In this document: one piece after another, positions 17,781 to 26,653 of the stretch
Numbering within the stretch: position 1 is the stretch's first letter
Layout: each line of letters begins with the position of its first letter
From: Cyanobacteriota bacterium
Lineage (GTDB): Bacteria; Cyanobacteriota; Cyanobacteriia; PCC-6307; Cyanobiaceae
Length of the DNA: 64,000 nucleotides
Assembly (NCBI GenBank): GCA_026389335.1
Contig: JAPLIB010000099.1
Span: 1-64,000, forward strand
Direction: 5' to 3'
Position numbers and translations under genes: made by a program
Notes under the pieces: model-generated
What the model was told of the DNA's origin: nothing
Databases searched by the model: none
What the model saw: only the letters and a program-made list of their open reading frames with translations

Positions 17781-17945
17781 ACAGGCGTCCAGCCCCGCCA
17801 CAGACCGTCCGCCTTTCAAAGCAGGCTGACGATCCAGTTGCTCCCGGCTGACCCAGCGCTGCGCAGGTTGCCCTGGGCCTGGCCGTGCAGCTCCACCGAC
17901 AGGCAGCAACCGCTGAGGCCCATGCGCCCGCCGGGATGTAGAGGC

Positions 17946-17971
17946 AAAAAAAACGACCCCCCAAGGGAGGG
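17946..17971 (-). terminator. Probable intrinsic terminator downstream of psbV
   Basis: On the minus strand the sequence CCCTCC-CTT-GGGGGG (one G-T pair) is followed by TCG and a run of eight T, about 115 bases after the psbV stop. The remaining non-coding bases around it (17781-18085) show nothing else. Confidence 0.5.
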
Positions 17972-18085
17972 CCGGAGCGGAGCGGGATTGGTCCTGCGGA
18001 CCGGGGGCGGCCCTGATGGCCTATTGCCCAGCCCTGGTTGTGCCAGTTGGATCGGAACGCTCAGAACTCAGTCGGAATGCTCAGA

Positions 18086-18598
18086 TCAGAAGTAGATCTT
18101 GCCGCCGCCCCACTGCAGGCCCTGCACCTTGGGCGCCACCAGGATGTAGCCGGCGATCAGGCGGAGATCGTCGTCGTCGAGGTTGCGCATCTGCACGAAC
18201 ACATCGCTGCTGCGCAGGCTGGGGTGCACGTCGGAGATGCTGTACTCACCGTCATAGGAGGTGGGGTCCTTGAGGTAGTCGACCAGGGAATCGACCGAAT
18301 CCCGCGGCGGCGTGGCCAGGGCCAGGGTTTCGGGGTCTAGGCCCACGTTCTGGTTGGTCTTGGTGATGCCGCCGGCGTGGCAGGTGCCGCAGCTGGTGTT
18401 GAACAGTTTGCGACCGGCTTTGACGTCCTTTTCGCTGAGGGTGACGAGGGTGCCATCGACGGTGGATGGCACGGTTAGCTGCTCGCTGCTCCACTGGGCG
18501 GCGTTGGCAGGGCCAGCGAAACAGACCAGCAACGCCAGGGGCAGAATCAGCAGGATCCGGGCTGCGGCTCGAAGGGCGGAGCGAAGGAAGGGGGCCAT
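18086..18598 (-). CDS. psbV: Cytochrome c-550, photosystem II extrinsic subunit
   Basis: 170 residues. A signal peptide with a hydrophobic core at about residues 14-30 ends in 'ANAA', giving a mature start near residue 34-35 ('AQWSSEQLTVPST'). The heme is attached at Cys70-Cys73-His74 ('CGTCHAGG'), and His125 in 'DVHPSLRS' is the second axial ligand expected for bis-His PsbV. The C-terminus 'WGGGKIYF' is the family ending. PsbV sits on the lumenal side of photosystem II and stabilises the Mn4CaO5 cluster. The ATG at 18598 gives the usual signal peptide length. It lies downstream of rnz on the same strand. Confidence 0.96.
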   Translation of the reverse strand: MAPFLRSALRAAARILLILPLALLVCFAGPANAAQWSSEQLTVPSTVDGTLVTLSEKDVKAGRKLFNTSCGTCHAGGITKTNQNVGLDPETLALATPPRDSVDSLVDYLKDPTSYDGEYSISDVHPSLRSSDVFVQMRNLDDDDLRLIAGYILVAPKVQGLQWGGGKIYF

Positions 18599-18694
18599 GG
18601 AAGAAGCCGGTGAAATGGCGGTGAGACCGCGACTGAGACCTTGTATCACGGCCGATGGGTCCCCCGCTGGGGAATCACAGGAACTGTTGCAGGC

Positions 18695-19681
18695 TCAGCC
18701 CGGCTCCAGCTCCGCCGCCGCGACCACATCGATGCTGAGGAAATCCTTCGCCACCTGGGTCTCGGGAAAGATCGCCCGCGCTTCGGCCACCAGGTCGTCG
18801 GGGGTCACGGCATTGCCGCTGATGTAGCGCGGGCTGAGATGGGTGAGCACCAGGCGCTTGACTCCGGCTTCCAGGGCCGTCTGGGCGGCCATCGTGCTGG
18901 TGGAGTGCTGGCGCGCGATCGCCAGCTCCGCTTCGGCGTGGCAGAAGGTGGATTCGTGGATCAGCAGGTCGGCGCCGCGGGCCAGCTCCACGGCCGCTTC
19001 AGAGAACACGGTGTCGGTGCAATACACGATGCTGCAGCCCGGCCTGGGCGGGCCGCAGAGGGCCTCACCCCGGATCACCCGGCCGTCGTCGAGGGTGACC
19101 GTGCGGCCGGCCTTGAGTTCGGCATAGATCGGTCCGGGCGGGATCTCCAGCTGCTTGGCCATGGCGATGTCGAAGCGCCCCGGCCGGGGCTTCTGATCCA
19201 CCCGGTAGGCGTAGGCCGGCACCCGGTGATTCAGCGGTGTGCAGCGCACGGTCAGGTCGTCGTCATCGAGCACCAGGGCGCCGCTGTGGGCCGCCTCCCG
19301 CACCCGATGGGTGCGCAAGGGGTAACCGATGCGGGTGGAGGAGGTGCGCAGGGCCCCATCGAGGTACTCGCGCAGGGGGTCGGGGCCATAGAGATCCACC
19401 CCCTTGCTCACCCCCGCCAGCCCCAGGCTGGCCAGGAGGCCGGGCAGGCCGAAGACATGGTCGCCATGCATGTGGGTGACGAAGATGCGCCGCAGCTGGG
19501 AGACCCGCAGATCGCTGCGCAGGAACTGGTGCTGGGTGCCCTCACCGCAGTCGAACAGCCACAGCTCGGCCCGTTGTGGCAGCCGCAGGGCGACGGCAGA
19601 GACATTGCGAGCGCGGGTGGGAACGCCCGAGCTCGTGCCCAGAAAGGTGACCTGCACGGCCCGCTGCTTGCTGAGCCGCAT
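18695..19681 (-). CDS. rnz: Ribonuclease Z
   Basis: 328 residues starting '[20 protein letters not shown]'. The metallo-beta-lactamase zinc motif '[16 protein letters not shown]' and the later 'LTHLSPRY' and 'LIHESTF' motifs identify the bacterial tRNase Z, which matures the 3' end of tRNA precursors that lack encoded CCA (as the tRNA-Val here does). The frame is open upstream to 19945, but that part overlaps the divergent SpoIID-like gene and is low complexity, so the ATG at 19681 is chosen. Confidence 0.95.
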   Translation of the reverse strand: MRLSKQRAVQVTFLGTSSGVPTRARNVSAVALRLPQRAELWLFDCGEGTQHQFLRSDLRVSQLRRIFVTHMHGDHVFGLPGLLASLGLAGVSKGVDLYGPDPLREYLDGALRTSSTRIGYPLRTHRVREAAHSGALVLDDDDLTVRCTPLNHRVPAYAYRVDQKPRPGRFDIAMAKQLEIPPGPIYAELKAGRTVTLDDGRVIRGEALCGPPRPGCSIVYCTDTVFSEAAVELARGADLLIHESTFCHAEAELAIARQHSTSTMAAQTALEAGVKRLVLTHLSPRYISGNAVTPDDLVAEARAIFPETQVAKDFLSIDVVAAAELEPG

Positions 19682-19803
19682 GTTGTCACGTCGGCTGGGC
19701 GGCGGGGCGCGGGCCCAGGTCTGTGCGGTGGGCGGCGCTGGAGGCTGGTCAGAGCCCGCCGCTGCAGTCACAATGGCGGGCCGTGCCGCACCCGCCGGTT
19801 CTG

Positions 19804-21567
19804 ATGCCCCTTTTCGGCTCCCGGTGCCAGGGTCTGCCCCTGGTCTTGCATCGCCTGCGGACGACTGGTAACGGGCCTGGCTCGGTGGGCCTGGTCCTGC
19901 TGGCGGTGGCTCTGGTGGCGGCTGCCGCCCTAACGCGGCTGGCACCCCGGGTGCTGGCGGCGTCCGGCTCGACGCTCAGGCCGGAGCCGGCCGCCTCAGC
20001 CCAGGCCACGCCGGCCGCCGAGGCGCCGCCCCTGGTGCGGGTGCTGATTCGTCAGCAGACCAGCCTGGCTGTGGCGGCGGCGGCTTCGCCGTTGCGACTG
20101 GCCGATGGCCAGGGGCGATCGCTGGGGGAGATCGCTGCCGAGCAGCCCTTCGAGCTGCGTCAGGACCAGACCGGCCTTGTAGTCGTGATGGCAGGTGCTG
20201 ATGGCCGGGCCGTGACCCTGGGGCCCCTTGCCGGCGAGCTCTGGATCGTGCCGTTACCGGCTGCGGGACGCTCAGCCTTGGTGACGGTGGAGGGTCAGCT
20301 CTATCGCGGCCGGCTGCAGGTCAGGCCCGGGAACGACGGCCGCTTGCTGGTGATCAACCAGTTGCCGCTGGAGCGCTATCTGCCCAGCGTCGTCGGTAGT
20401 GAAATGCCGGCGTCCTGGCCCCAGGCGGCGCTGCGGGCTCAGGCGGTCGCCGCCCGCACTTATGCCCTCAGTCAGCTGAAACCGAGCGCCCTGTTCGATC
20501 TCAAGGCCACCGTGGACAGCCAGATGTACCGAGGTGTGGCCTCGGAAACGGATTCCACCCGGGATGCGGTGGTGAGCACCCGCTCCCAGGTGCTGATGCA
20601 GGGCCGTTCCCTGATCAATGCCGTGTTCCATAGCAGCAGCGGCGGCAGCACCGAGAACAGTGGTGAGGTGTGGAGCCGGCAGCTGCCCTATCTGGTGAGT
20701 GTGCCTGATTTCGATGAGCGTTCACCGGTGCGTCAGTGGCAGCAACGCATTGAGCCCGAGCAGCTGCGTCGAGTCTTCCGGGAGACCGCTGGGGTGAGCC
20801 GCATCGATGTGCTGGCGGTCAGTCGCACCGGGCGCATCCGGCGGGCCCGGGTGAGTGGGCCGGCCGGCAGCCTGGAGCTCAGTGGCGCCGAGTTGCGCCA
20901 GCGCCTGGGCCTGCGCAGCACCCTGGTGAAGGGGTTCCGGCTGGTGCCGGTGGCCGGCAGCAGCGGGGCCAGCCCTGCCAGCCCTGGAGGCGGTGCCATC
21001 GCCCAGGCGCTGGTGCTGCTGCAACCAGCGGCGGGGCCAGGGCGGGCCCCAGGCGCAAAACCGGTGGCTGTCCCAACGAATGTCGGGCCGGTTGCGACGC
21101 CAGCGAGGCCAGGGGTGGAGACGGAGGAGCCGCTGTCGCCGGCGGTTCTGTTGGATTCGGCCACTGGGGCGATCCTCAGCCTGCTGGCACCCGCGCCATC
21201 CGCGCAGGGTGCCACTGCTGCCATTAAAACTGGTGCCATTAAAAATGCTGCCACTAAAACTGCTGCCGTTGAAACTGCTGCCGTAGAAACCGCTGCAGTC
21301 CCAAATGCCGCGGTCCCCGCAGAGGCCGTCCCCGCCGAGGCCGTCCCAGCGGCCGCCCGCCAAGTTGGACTGGATCGCTCCACCCCGTCCGCGGCAACGC
21401 CTCCCCAGCCGGCCCTGGAGCTGGTGGTGGAGGGACGCGGTTTCGGCCATGGTGTCGGCATGAGCCAGTGGGGTGCCTATGCCATGGCCCTGCAGGGCCG
21501 CTCCTATGACCAGATCCTGCGGCACTATTACCGCGGGGTGGACCTGAAGCCCTACGTCACCCCTTGA
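19804..21567 (+). CDS. SpoIID/LytB-domain protein with a long low-complexity insertion
   Basis: 587 residues. A membrane helix or signal near residues 26-45 is followed by the SpoIID core: '[16 protein letters not shown]', '[17 protein letters not shown]' and the closing '[20 protein letters not shown]'. SpoIID-type enzymes are lytic transglycosylases acting on denuded peptidoglycan glycan strands, and cyanobacteria carry periplasmic homologues. Between the last core strands there is an insertion of about 150 residues (nucleotides 20960-21410) rich in Ala, Pro and Val that includes nine 15-bp repeats. The start is uncertain; the ATG at 19804 was preferred because upstream codons overlap the rnz promoter. 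Confidence 0.85.
   Translation: MPLFGSRCQGLPLVLHRLRTTGNGPGSVGLVLLAVALVAAAALTRLAPRVLAASGSTLRPEPAASAQATPAAEAPPLVRVLIRQQTSLAVAAAASPLRLADGQGRSLGEIAAEQPFELRQDQTGLVVVMAGADGRAVTLGPLAGELWIVPLPAAGRSALVTVEGQLYRGRLQVRPGNDGRLLVINQLPLERYLPSVVGSEMPASWPQAALRAQAVAARTYALSQLKPSALFDLKATVDSQMYRGVASETDSTRDAVVSTRSQVLMQGRSLINAVFHSSSGGSTENSGEVWSRQLPYLVSVPDFDERSPVRQWQQRIEPEQLRRVFRETAGVSRIDVLAVSRTGRIRRARVSGPAGSLELSGAELRQRLGLRSTLVKGFRLVPVAGSSGASPASPGGGAIAQALVLLQPAAGPGRAPGAKPVAVPTNVGPVATPARPGVETEEPLSPAVLLDSATGAILSLLAPAPSAQGATAAIKTGAIKNAATKTAAVETAAVETAAVPNAAVPAEAVPAEAVPAAARQVGLDRSTPSAATPPQPALELVVEGRGFGHGVGMSQWGAYAMALQGRSYDQILRHYYRGVDLKPYVTP
21217..21351 (+). repeat. Nine tandem 15-bp units inside the SpoIID-like gene
   Basis: Units follow the pattern GCTGCCATTAAAACT, becoming more diverged towards the 3' end (for example GAGGCCGTCCCCGCC). 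Because 15 is divisible by three, the frame is kept and the units encode five-residue repeats such as A-A-I-K-T and A-A-V-E-T. The array falls in the loop insertion just before the conserved C-terminal strand. Confidence 0.88.
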
Positions 21568-22355
21568 ACCAGGAACCGATCCACGGCAGCGCATCTCCCG
21601 GTCTTGAGCTGATCGCGTTGAGCGATCCAAGTGGCGTCGCCGAGCATGTGGCGGCCCTGTTGCTGAATGAGCGGCGGCGGCGTCCGCAGCTTCCCCTGGG
21701 CCTGGCCACCGGCCGCACCATGGATCCGATCTACCGGGCTCTGGCGCTGCAGCTCAGCCAGCTGCCCTTTGCCGAAGGCGAGCGCCTGCGGGAGCGTTGG
21801 CTGAGTTTCAATCTCGATGACTATGTGGGCCTTGGCCCCGACGACCCCCGTTCCTTCCGTGCGGCGATGCGGGCCCGGCTGGTGCTGCCCCTGGGGCTCG
21901 ATTGCGAGCGGGTGCGCCTGCCTGAGGGCAGTGCCGCCGACCCCGACGCCGAAGCCAGGCGCTATGGACAGGAGCTGGAAGCTGCGGGTGGCGTCGGGTT
22001 GCAGCTGCTGGGCCTGGGGCTCAACGGTCATGTGGGCTTCAACGAGCCGCCCTGCGCTGCCGATGTCCGCTGCCGTTGCGTCTGCCTCTCGGCTTCGACG
22101 CGGGCCGCCAATGCCGCGGAGTTCGGGGGCAATCCGGAAGCGGTGCCGGCGCGGGCCATCACCCTGGGGTTGCGGGAGATCCTGGCCGCCCGCAGCATCT
22201 TGCTGGTGGTGACGGGAGCGGCCAAGGCGGGCATGCTGCGCTGGATCCTGCAGGGGCCTCCCACGCCGGAGCTGCCGGCCAGCTGGCTGCATCGCCATCC
22301 GCGGGTCATGGTGGTGGCCGACGATGCCGCCCTGGGCCGCGGAGAGCACGGCTGA
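21564..22355 (+). CDS. nagB: Glucosamine-6-phosphate deaminase (NagB family)
   Basis: 263 residues. 'LGLATGRTMDPIYRAL', 'SFNLDDYVGL' with the catalytic Asp, and 'LGLGLNGHVGFNEP' with the catalytic His are the NagB motifs; the second distinguishes it from 6-phosphogluconolactonase. The enzyme converts glucosamine-6-phosphate to fructose-6-phosphate and ammonia. The start is a TTG overlapping the stop of the SpoIID-like gene (TTGA at 21564-21567), so the two are translationally coupled, which fits a shared role in cell wall amino-sugar turnover. An ATG further in would cut conserved sequence. Confidence 0.9.
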   Translation: MNQEPIHGSASPGLELIALSDPSGVAEHVAALLLNERRRRPQLPLGLATGRTMDPIYRALALQLSQLPFAEGERLRERWLSFNLDDYVGLGPDDPRSFRAAMRARLVLPLGLDCERVRLPEGSAADPDAEARRYGQELEAAGGVGLQLLGLGLNGHVGFNEPPCAADVRCRCVCLSASTRAANAAEFGGNPEAVPARAITLGLREILAARSILLVVTGAAKAGMLRWILQGPPTPELPASWLHRHPRVMVVADDAALGRGEHG

Positions 22356-22377
22356 GTGACGGCGCCCCGAGCCGGAT

Positions 22378-23163
22378 TCAGCCCTGGGGATGGCCCAGAA
22401 CGGCCTCCAGCAGTGTTTCTTCGGCCTCCAGATTGGCGGTGACGCTGCGCACGTCTTCAAGCTCCTCCAGCACATCGAGCAGGCGCAGGCAGGCCCGCAG
22501 GCTTGCGGGATCGTCGATCCAGCAGCTGCTGCCGGCTACCCAGCGATGCTCCCAGCTCTCGACATCCAGGCCCTGCTGGCGCAGACCATCCTGCAGGGCC
22601 TCCAGATCGGCGAAGGCGCCCTGCACCTCAAGGCAGTCGGCGTCGAGGCTGTAGCTCAACACGGCAGGCCCCCCGGTTTCCTCCAGGGCCAGCAGCCGTT
22701 CCAGCAGCAGCTCCTCGTCCAGCGCCTGGGGCCGTAAGCGCACGACGGAGCGTTGCTCAAACAGATAGCTGACGCAGCCAATCTCGCCGAGATTGCCGCC
22801 GTTCTTGCCAAAGGCCAGGCGCAGTTCGGCGGCGGTGCGGTTGCGGTTGTCGGTGAAGGCTTCCACCAGCACTGCCACGCCGCCGGCGCCATAGCCCTCG
22901 TAGCGCACCGCCTCGAAACGATCCGCTTCGCTGCCGGCCTGGCCCGAACCCTTGCTGATCGCCCGCTCAATGTTGGCGTTGGGCACGCCGGCCGCCTTGG
23001 CTTTTTCAATGGCGGTGCGCAGCTGGAAGTTGCCGGCTGGATCCGCCCCGGCCCTGGCGGCCACCATGATCTCGCGGCCGAGGCGGGTGAACACCGCACC
23101 CCGGCGGGCATCCACCACGGCCTTGGTGCGTTTGATCTGGGCCCATTTGCTGTGGCCGGCCAT
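22378..23163 (-). CDS. yebC: YebC/PmpR family protein
   Basis: 261 residues beginning '[20 protein letters not shown]', the invariant family start, with '[19 protein letters not shown]' following. YebC proteins are DNA-binding regulators in some bacteria and ribosome-associated factors that help translation of proline stretches in others. Which role applies here cannot be told from sequence. At 261 residues it is near the usual 245-250. It is convergent with nagB, 22 bases between stop codons, and lies downstream of truB. Confidence 0.95.
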   Translation of the reverse strand: MAGHSKWAQIKRTKAVVDARRGAVFTRLGREIMVAARAGADPAGNFQLRTAIEKAKAAGVPNANIERAISKGSGQAGSEADRFEAVRYEGYGAGGVAVLVEAFTDNRNRTAAELRLAFGKNGGNLGEIGCVSYLFEQRSVVRLRPQALDEELLLERLLALEETGGPAVLSYSLDADCLEVQGAFADLEALQDGLRQQGLDVESWEHRWVAGSSCWIDDPASLRACLRLLDVLEELEDVRSVTANLEAEETLLEAVLGHPQG

Positions 23164-23357
23164 CGTGGTCTGGGAGAGGCGGGGAAACGGGGAGGCGGGG
23201 CGGCCCTGGAACTCTGGGCCGGGGGAGCGGGCTTTGGCCCGGTGGTGGACCCGGCTGTGCGCTGGGGGAATTCAGCCATTGTGGAAGGCCGCCGGCTGGT
23301 TCAGCAGCTGCCGCAACGGAGCCTGCCTCAACGGAGCTTCACAGAGCTGCGCCGGCG

Positions 23358-24317
23358 TCAGCCGGCTGCGGCAAAGACCAGCTTCGGCTGCAGGCGGCCG
23401 CTGCCATCGGCGCGGGCGATGCCGGCCAGCTGGCCATCGGCGCCCACCACGGCGACGGCCGTATCGGCAGGCCGCAGCTCGCTGTCCACCAGGGCCCGGC
23501 CGCAGCGCCAGGGAACCAGTTCGAGCTCGCTGAGGGCGTGGCGGCCCAGGTGCTGCAGGGCTGTGAGCGGATCCAGCAGGGGCGGCGGCGGCGCCAGCTC
23601 CAGGCGTTCCAGGGGGACGGCCGCGGCCAGGTCAAAGCCCAGGGCGGCGGTGCGTCGCAGCCGCGCCAGGGTGCCGCCGCAGCCGAGCTGTGCGCCCAGG
23701 TCCCGGGCCAGGGAGCGGATGTAGGTGCCCGCCGAGCAGTCCACGGCCAGCTCCAGTTCGCTGCGTTCGGGATCCCAGGCCAGGAGCGCCAGCCTGTGGA
23801 GGTTGACAGGCCGCAGCGCTAGCTCCATCACTTCGCCGCGGCGGGCACGCACGTAGGCCCGTTCACCGTCCACATGCACCGCCGACACCTGGGGCGGGCG
23901 CTGCAGGATCGCTCCGCGGAAGTGGGCCAGGGCCTGCTCGATCGCCGGGAGATCCAGCGGCGGTACCGGGCACTGGCGCAGCAGTTCACCCTCCAGGTCG
24001 TCGCTGCTGGTGGTCAGCCCCAGGCGCACCACCCCGCGGTAGCTCTTGCCGTCGTTGAGGTAGGGCAACAGGCGGGTGGCTGGTCCGATGGCGATCGGCA
24101 GCAGACCGGTGACGGCGGGGTCGAGGGTGCCGCCATGGCCGACCCGCTTGAGGCCATAACAGCGCCTCACCTTGGCGACACAGGCGTGGGAGGTGAGCCC
24201 TGCCGGTTTGTCAAGCAGTAAAAAACCGCAGAGCCCCTGGGGGCCTGCGGCAGCATCGGTGGTGGCCTGGGCCGTCAGGGCTGGATCAGCCTGGCGGGCC
24301 GAGACGGGAGAACACAT
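23358..24317 (-). CDS. truB: tRNA pseudouridine-55 synthase
   Basis: 319 residues. 'GFLLLDKPAGLTSHACV' and 'RVGHGGTLDPAVTGLLPIAIG', the latter with the catalytic Asp, are the TruB signature; 'VDCSAGTYIRSLARDLG' is the second core motif. It modifies U55 in the T-loop of tRNAs. About 27 variable residues precede the core. It is 28 bases after rpmA on the same strand, in the order rplU, rpmA, truB that is common in picocyanobacteria. Confidence 0.95.
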   Translation of the reverse strand: MCSPVSARQADPALTAQATTDAAAGPQGLCGFLLLDKPAGLTSHACVAKVRRCYGLKRVGHGGTLDPAVTGLLPIAIGPATRLLPYLNDGKSYRGVVRLGLTTSSDDLEGELLRQCPVPPLDLPAIEQALAHFRGAILQRPPQVSAVHVDGERAYVRARRGEVMELALRPVNLHRLALLAWDPERSELELAVDCSAGTYIRSLARDLGAQLGCGGTLARLRRTAALGFDLAAAVPLERLELAPPPPLLDPLTALQHLGRHALSELELVPWRCGRALVDSELRPADTAVAVVGADGQLAGIARADGSGRLQPKLVFAAAG

Positions 24318-24345
24318 GTACGGCGCCTACTGGCCGGGATGGGTC

Positions 24346-24609
24346 TCAAGCGGCGGCAACGTGGATGCGTTTGCGGTTGCGCAGACCGCGCTTGATGCTC
24401 TCGAAGTTCACCACCCCAGCGGTGAGGGCGAAGAGGGTGTCGTCCGAGCCTCTGCCCACGTTGTTGCCGGGCAGCACGGAGGTGCCGCGCTGGCGGATCA
24501 GGATCGCGCCGGCAGTGACGGTCTCACCACCGAAGGTCTTGACGCCGAGGCGCTTGGAGTTGGAGTCGCGGCCGTTGCGTGTGGAGCCTGTGCCTTTCTT
24601 GTGGGCCAT
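24346..24609 (-). CDS. rpmA: 50S ribosomal protein L27
   Basis: 87 residues starting '[20 protein letters not shown]', the standard L27 N-terminus whose first residues reach the peptidyl-transferase centre. '[15 protein letters not shown]' and 'VNFE' are also family features. It follows rplU by 71 bases. Confidence 0.97.
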   Translation of the reverse strand: MAHKKGTGSTRNGRDSNSKRLGVKTFGGETVTAGAILIRQRGTSVLPGNNVGRGSDDTLFALTAGVVNFESIKRGLRNRKRIHVAAA

Positions 24610-24680
24610 GGGGAGGAGAAGGAAGGGGTGGGGTGGACCGCCCAGAGGCGGATTGGCAGACCAAGGGAGCTGGGGCCCGC

Positions 24681-25109
24681 TCAGCTGATGGGCTTGCCGC
24701 CGACGGTGATCGACTGGACCATCACCCGGGTGAGCTCCTGGCGATGGCCGTTCTTGCGGCGGGTTTTCTTCTTGGGGCGCATTTTGTAGATGATGATCTT
24801 GGGCCCACGGCGGTGCGCCATCACCTTCAGTTCCACCGTGGCACCGGTGATGTAGGGCTGGCCCACCGTGGTGCCGGAGGCGGTTTTCACCAGCAAAACG
24901 TTGTCCAGCACAACCGTCTCGCCCTCAGCGGCGGCGATGCGGTCGAGATCGAGGTAGCGGTCGCTCTGGAGCCAGAACTGCTGGCCGGAGGCCTCGACGA
25001 TGGCGTAGGCGCCCGTGGTGCTGGCTGCGGCGGCACTGGCTGCGGCGACGCTGGCTGCGGCGACGCTGGAATCGGTGACGGTTGGGGTGGTGGCTGGGGA
25101 CTCGCTCAT
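24681..25109 (-). CDS. rplU: 50S ribosomal protein L21 with an alanine-rich N-terminal extension
   Basis: 142 residues; the L21 core begins at '[15 protein letters not shown]' near residue 34 and contains '[17 protein letters not shown]', the RNA-binding loop. Typical L21 is about 105 residues, so roughly 30 residues are extra. They include a repeated S-V-A-A-A / A-S-V-A-A-A pattern encoded by short direct repeats near 25020-25070. No ATG lies at the core start, so the extension appears real. It is divergent from kaiA with 184 bases between, which must contain both promoters. Confidence 0.95.
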   Translation of the reverse strand: MSESPATTPTVTDSSVAAASVAAASAAAASTTGAYAIVEASGQQFWLQSDRYLDLDRIAAAEGETVVLDNVLLVKTASGTTVGQPYITGATVELKVMAHRRGPKIIIYKMRPKKKTRRKNGHRQELTRVMVQSITVGGKPIS

Positions 25110-25293
25110 GGGCGTGGGGGCGTGGCCAGGCTGGCGAACGGCTCAGGATGATCCGTAGATCTCCGGCCGGTTGCCATTGAGCCTGGACTCACAGCGATCA
25201 GAAAACAAACAAAGAGTTTGCCTTCCCGGGCCGGCCTAAGTCAACATTCAGCCTTCCACGCTCCCACTCCCGCAGCGGCCCCCGACCAGATCC

Positions 25294-26202
25294 ATGCCCG
25301 AACCGGCTCTCACCATTGCCTGCCTGATCCGTGATCCCACCCTGGCGGAGGTCTGTGGTCAGTGGCTCAGCGGCAGCCGCTATCAGGTGGAACGCTTTGA
25401 TCCCGTGGCCGATCCGGTGGTGATCCTGGATCGTCGCCGGGAGGATTTCGATGCGGTTCTGCTGGAACGGGGTGCCTTGGCGGGTGATACCACCCGCACG
25501 CTCCATGCCCTGGGGCTGCTGTTGCCGGCGGTGGTGATCGGTGCCGTGACCGGCCAGGTGGAGTACCACGACGCCGAGGTGCATCTGCCTCCGGATCAGC
25601 TGGAGCAGCTCGGCTACAGCCTCGATGCGGCGCTTTCGCGTTTCGTGCGCCGGAGCCTGCTCAGTGCCGGCAGCCTCGCGCCTGGTGGCGAGCAGGACAC
25701 CGCTGATCGCTGGAAGCTGGCCAATCGGCTCAAAGGCCGGCTGAGTTATCTGGGGGTGTACTACAAGCGTGATCCGGACCGCTTTCTACGCCGTTTGCCC
25801 GCCGCTGAGCGCGAGGAGCTGCTGCGATCACTGACTCGCACCTACCGTGATCTTCTGCTCAGCTACTTCCGCGATCCGGCCGCCGCCAACCAGGCACTGG
25901 AGAGTTACGTGAATACGGCCTTCTTCATTGATCTGCCGATCACGCAAACCGTCGAGATCCACATGAACCTGATCGAAGGTTTCTGGAAGCAGCTTAGGCT
26001 GGAGGGACACAAGCAAGATTTTCTCCAGGATTACCGGTTGGCCCTGCTGGATGTGATGGCCCATCTCTGTGAAATGTATCGACATTCCATCCCCCATGAT
26101 GCACCCTTAGCTTTGACCTCCGCCAGCTCCGAACCCCAGCGCCCATCCACCCCGTCACGGATCGGTGACGCCCCTGCGAACCACCGAACGGCATGGACAT
26201 GA
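25294..26202 (+). CDS. kaiA: Circadian clock protein KaiA, full-length form
   Basis: 302 residues. An N-terminal pseudo-receiver-like domain (about 1-130) lacks a phosphorylatable Asp in the usual setting, and the C-terminal helical domain ('[16 protein letters not shown]', '[20 protein letters not shown]') is the KaiC-stimulating dimer. KaiA promotes KaiC autophosphorylation by holding its A-loop exposed. Many Prochlorococcus have lost kaiA, so its presence argues for a Synechococcus/Cyanobium type. A Ser/Pro-rich tail of about 30 residues extends past the core, and its stop overlaps the kaiB ATG (ATGA), so kaiA and kaiB are one transcript. Confidence 0.97.
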   Translation: MPEPALTIACLIRDPTLAEVCGQWLSGSRYQVERFDPVADPVVILDRRREDFDAVLLERGALAGDTTRTLHALGLLLPAVVIGAVTGQVEYHDAEVHLPPDQLEQLGYSLDAALSRFVRRSLLSAGSLAPGGEQDTADRWKLANRLKGRLSYLGVYYKRDPDRFLRRLPAAEREELLRSLTRTYRDLLLSYFRDPAAANQALESYVNTAFFIDLPITQTVEIHMNLIEGFWKQLRLEGHKQDFLQDYRLALLDVMAHLCEMYRHSIPHDAPLALTSASSEPQRPSTPSRIGDAPANHRTAWT

Positions 26203-26591
26203 CTTCCCGCAAGACCTACATTCTCAAGCTTTACGTTGCAGGCAACACGCCCAACTCAATGCGGGCCCTCAAGACCTTGCGTAACATTCTTGAGACCGAA
26301 TTCCGAGGCGTCTATGCGCTCAAGGTGATCGACGTTCTCAAGAATCCGCAACTGGCCGAGGAGGACAAGATTCTTGCCACCCCAACCCTGGCCAAGATTC
26401 TGCCGCCGCCCGTTCGGCGCATCATCGGCGATCTCTCCGACCGGGAACGGGTGCTGATTGGTCTCGACCTGCTCTATGAGGAGCTGTTTGAGGATGGTTA
26501 TGGCGAGCAGGACGAAGGGGACTTCATCTCTTCCCCTGACGTGCTCAATGACCAGGAGGCGGATAGGGCTCCGGCTCCGGAAGTTACCTGA
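26199..26591 (+). CDS. kaiB: Circadian clock protein KaiB with an acidic C-terminal tail
   Basis: 130 residues from the ATG at 26199 (an in-frame ATG at 26193 adds two). The core '[20 protein letters not shown]' to '[15 protein letters not shown]' is almost identical to Synechococcus elongatus KaiB, the thioredoxin-like fold-switching protein that binds phosphorylated KaiC and sequesters KaiA. The family standard is about 102 residues; here about 30 acidic residues follow, including 'EQDEGDF', as in some marine picocyanobacteria. The 4-base overlap with kaiA indicates translational coupling. Confidence 0.97.
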   Translation: MTSRKTYILKLYVAGNTPNSMRALKTLRNILETEFRGVYALKVIDVLKNPQLAEEDKILATPTLAKILPPPVRRIIGDLSDRERVLIGLDLLYEELFEDGYGEQDEGDFISSPDVLNDQEADRAPAPEVT

Positions 26592-26653
26592 AACCCCGGC
26601 TTCCAGCCTTTCCCAGCCCACTCTTTTCCTTTTACTTTTCAGCCACTCCTTAA

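Noticed and set aside
20722-21630. Antisense pentapeptide-repeat-like protein opposite the SpoIID-like gene
   Set aside because: The pattern arises from the 15-bp repeats read backwards; the rest of the frame has no pentapeptide-repeat fold and the sense gene is clearly SpoIID-like.
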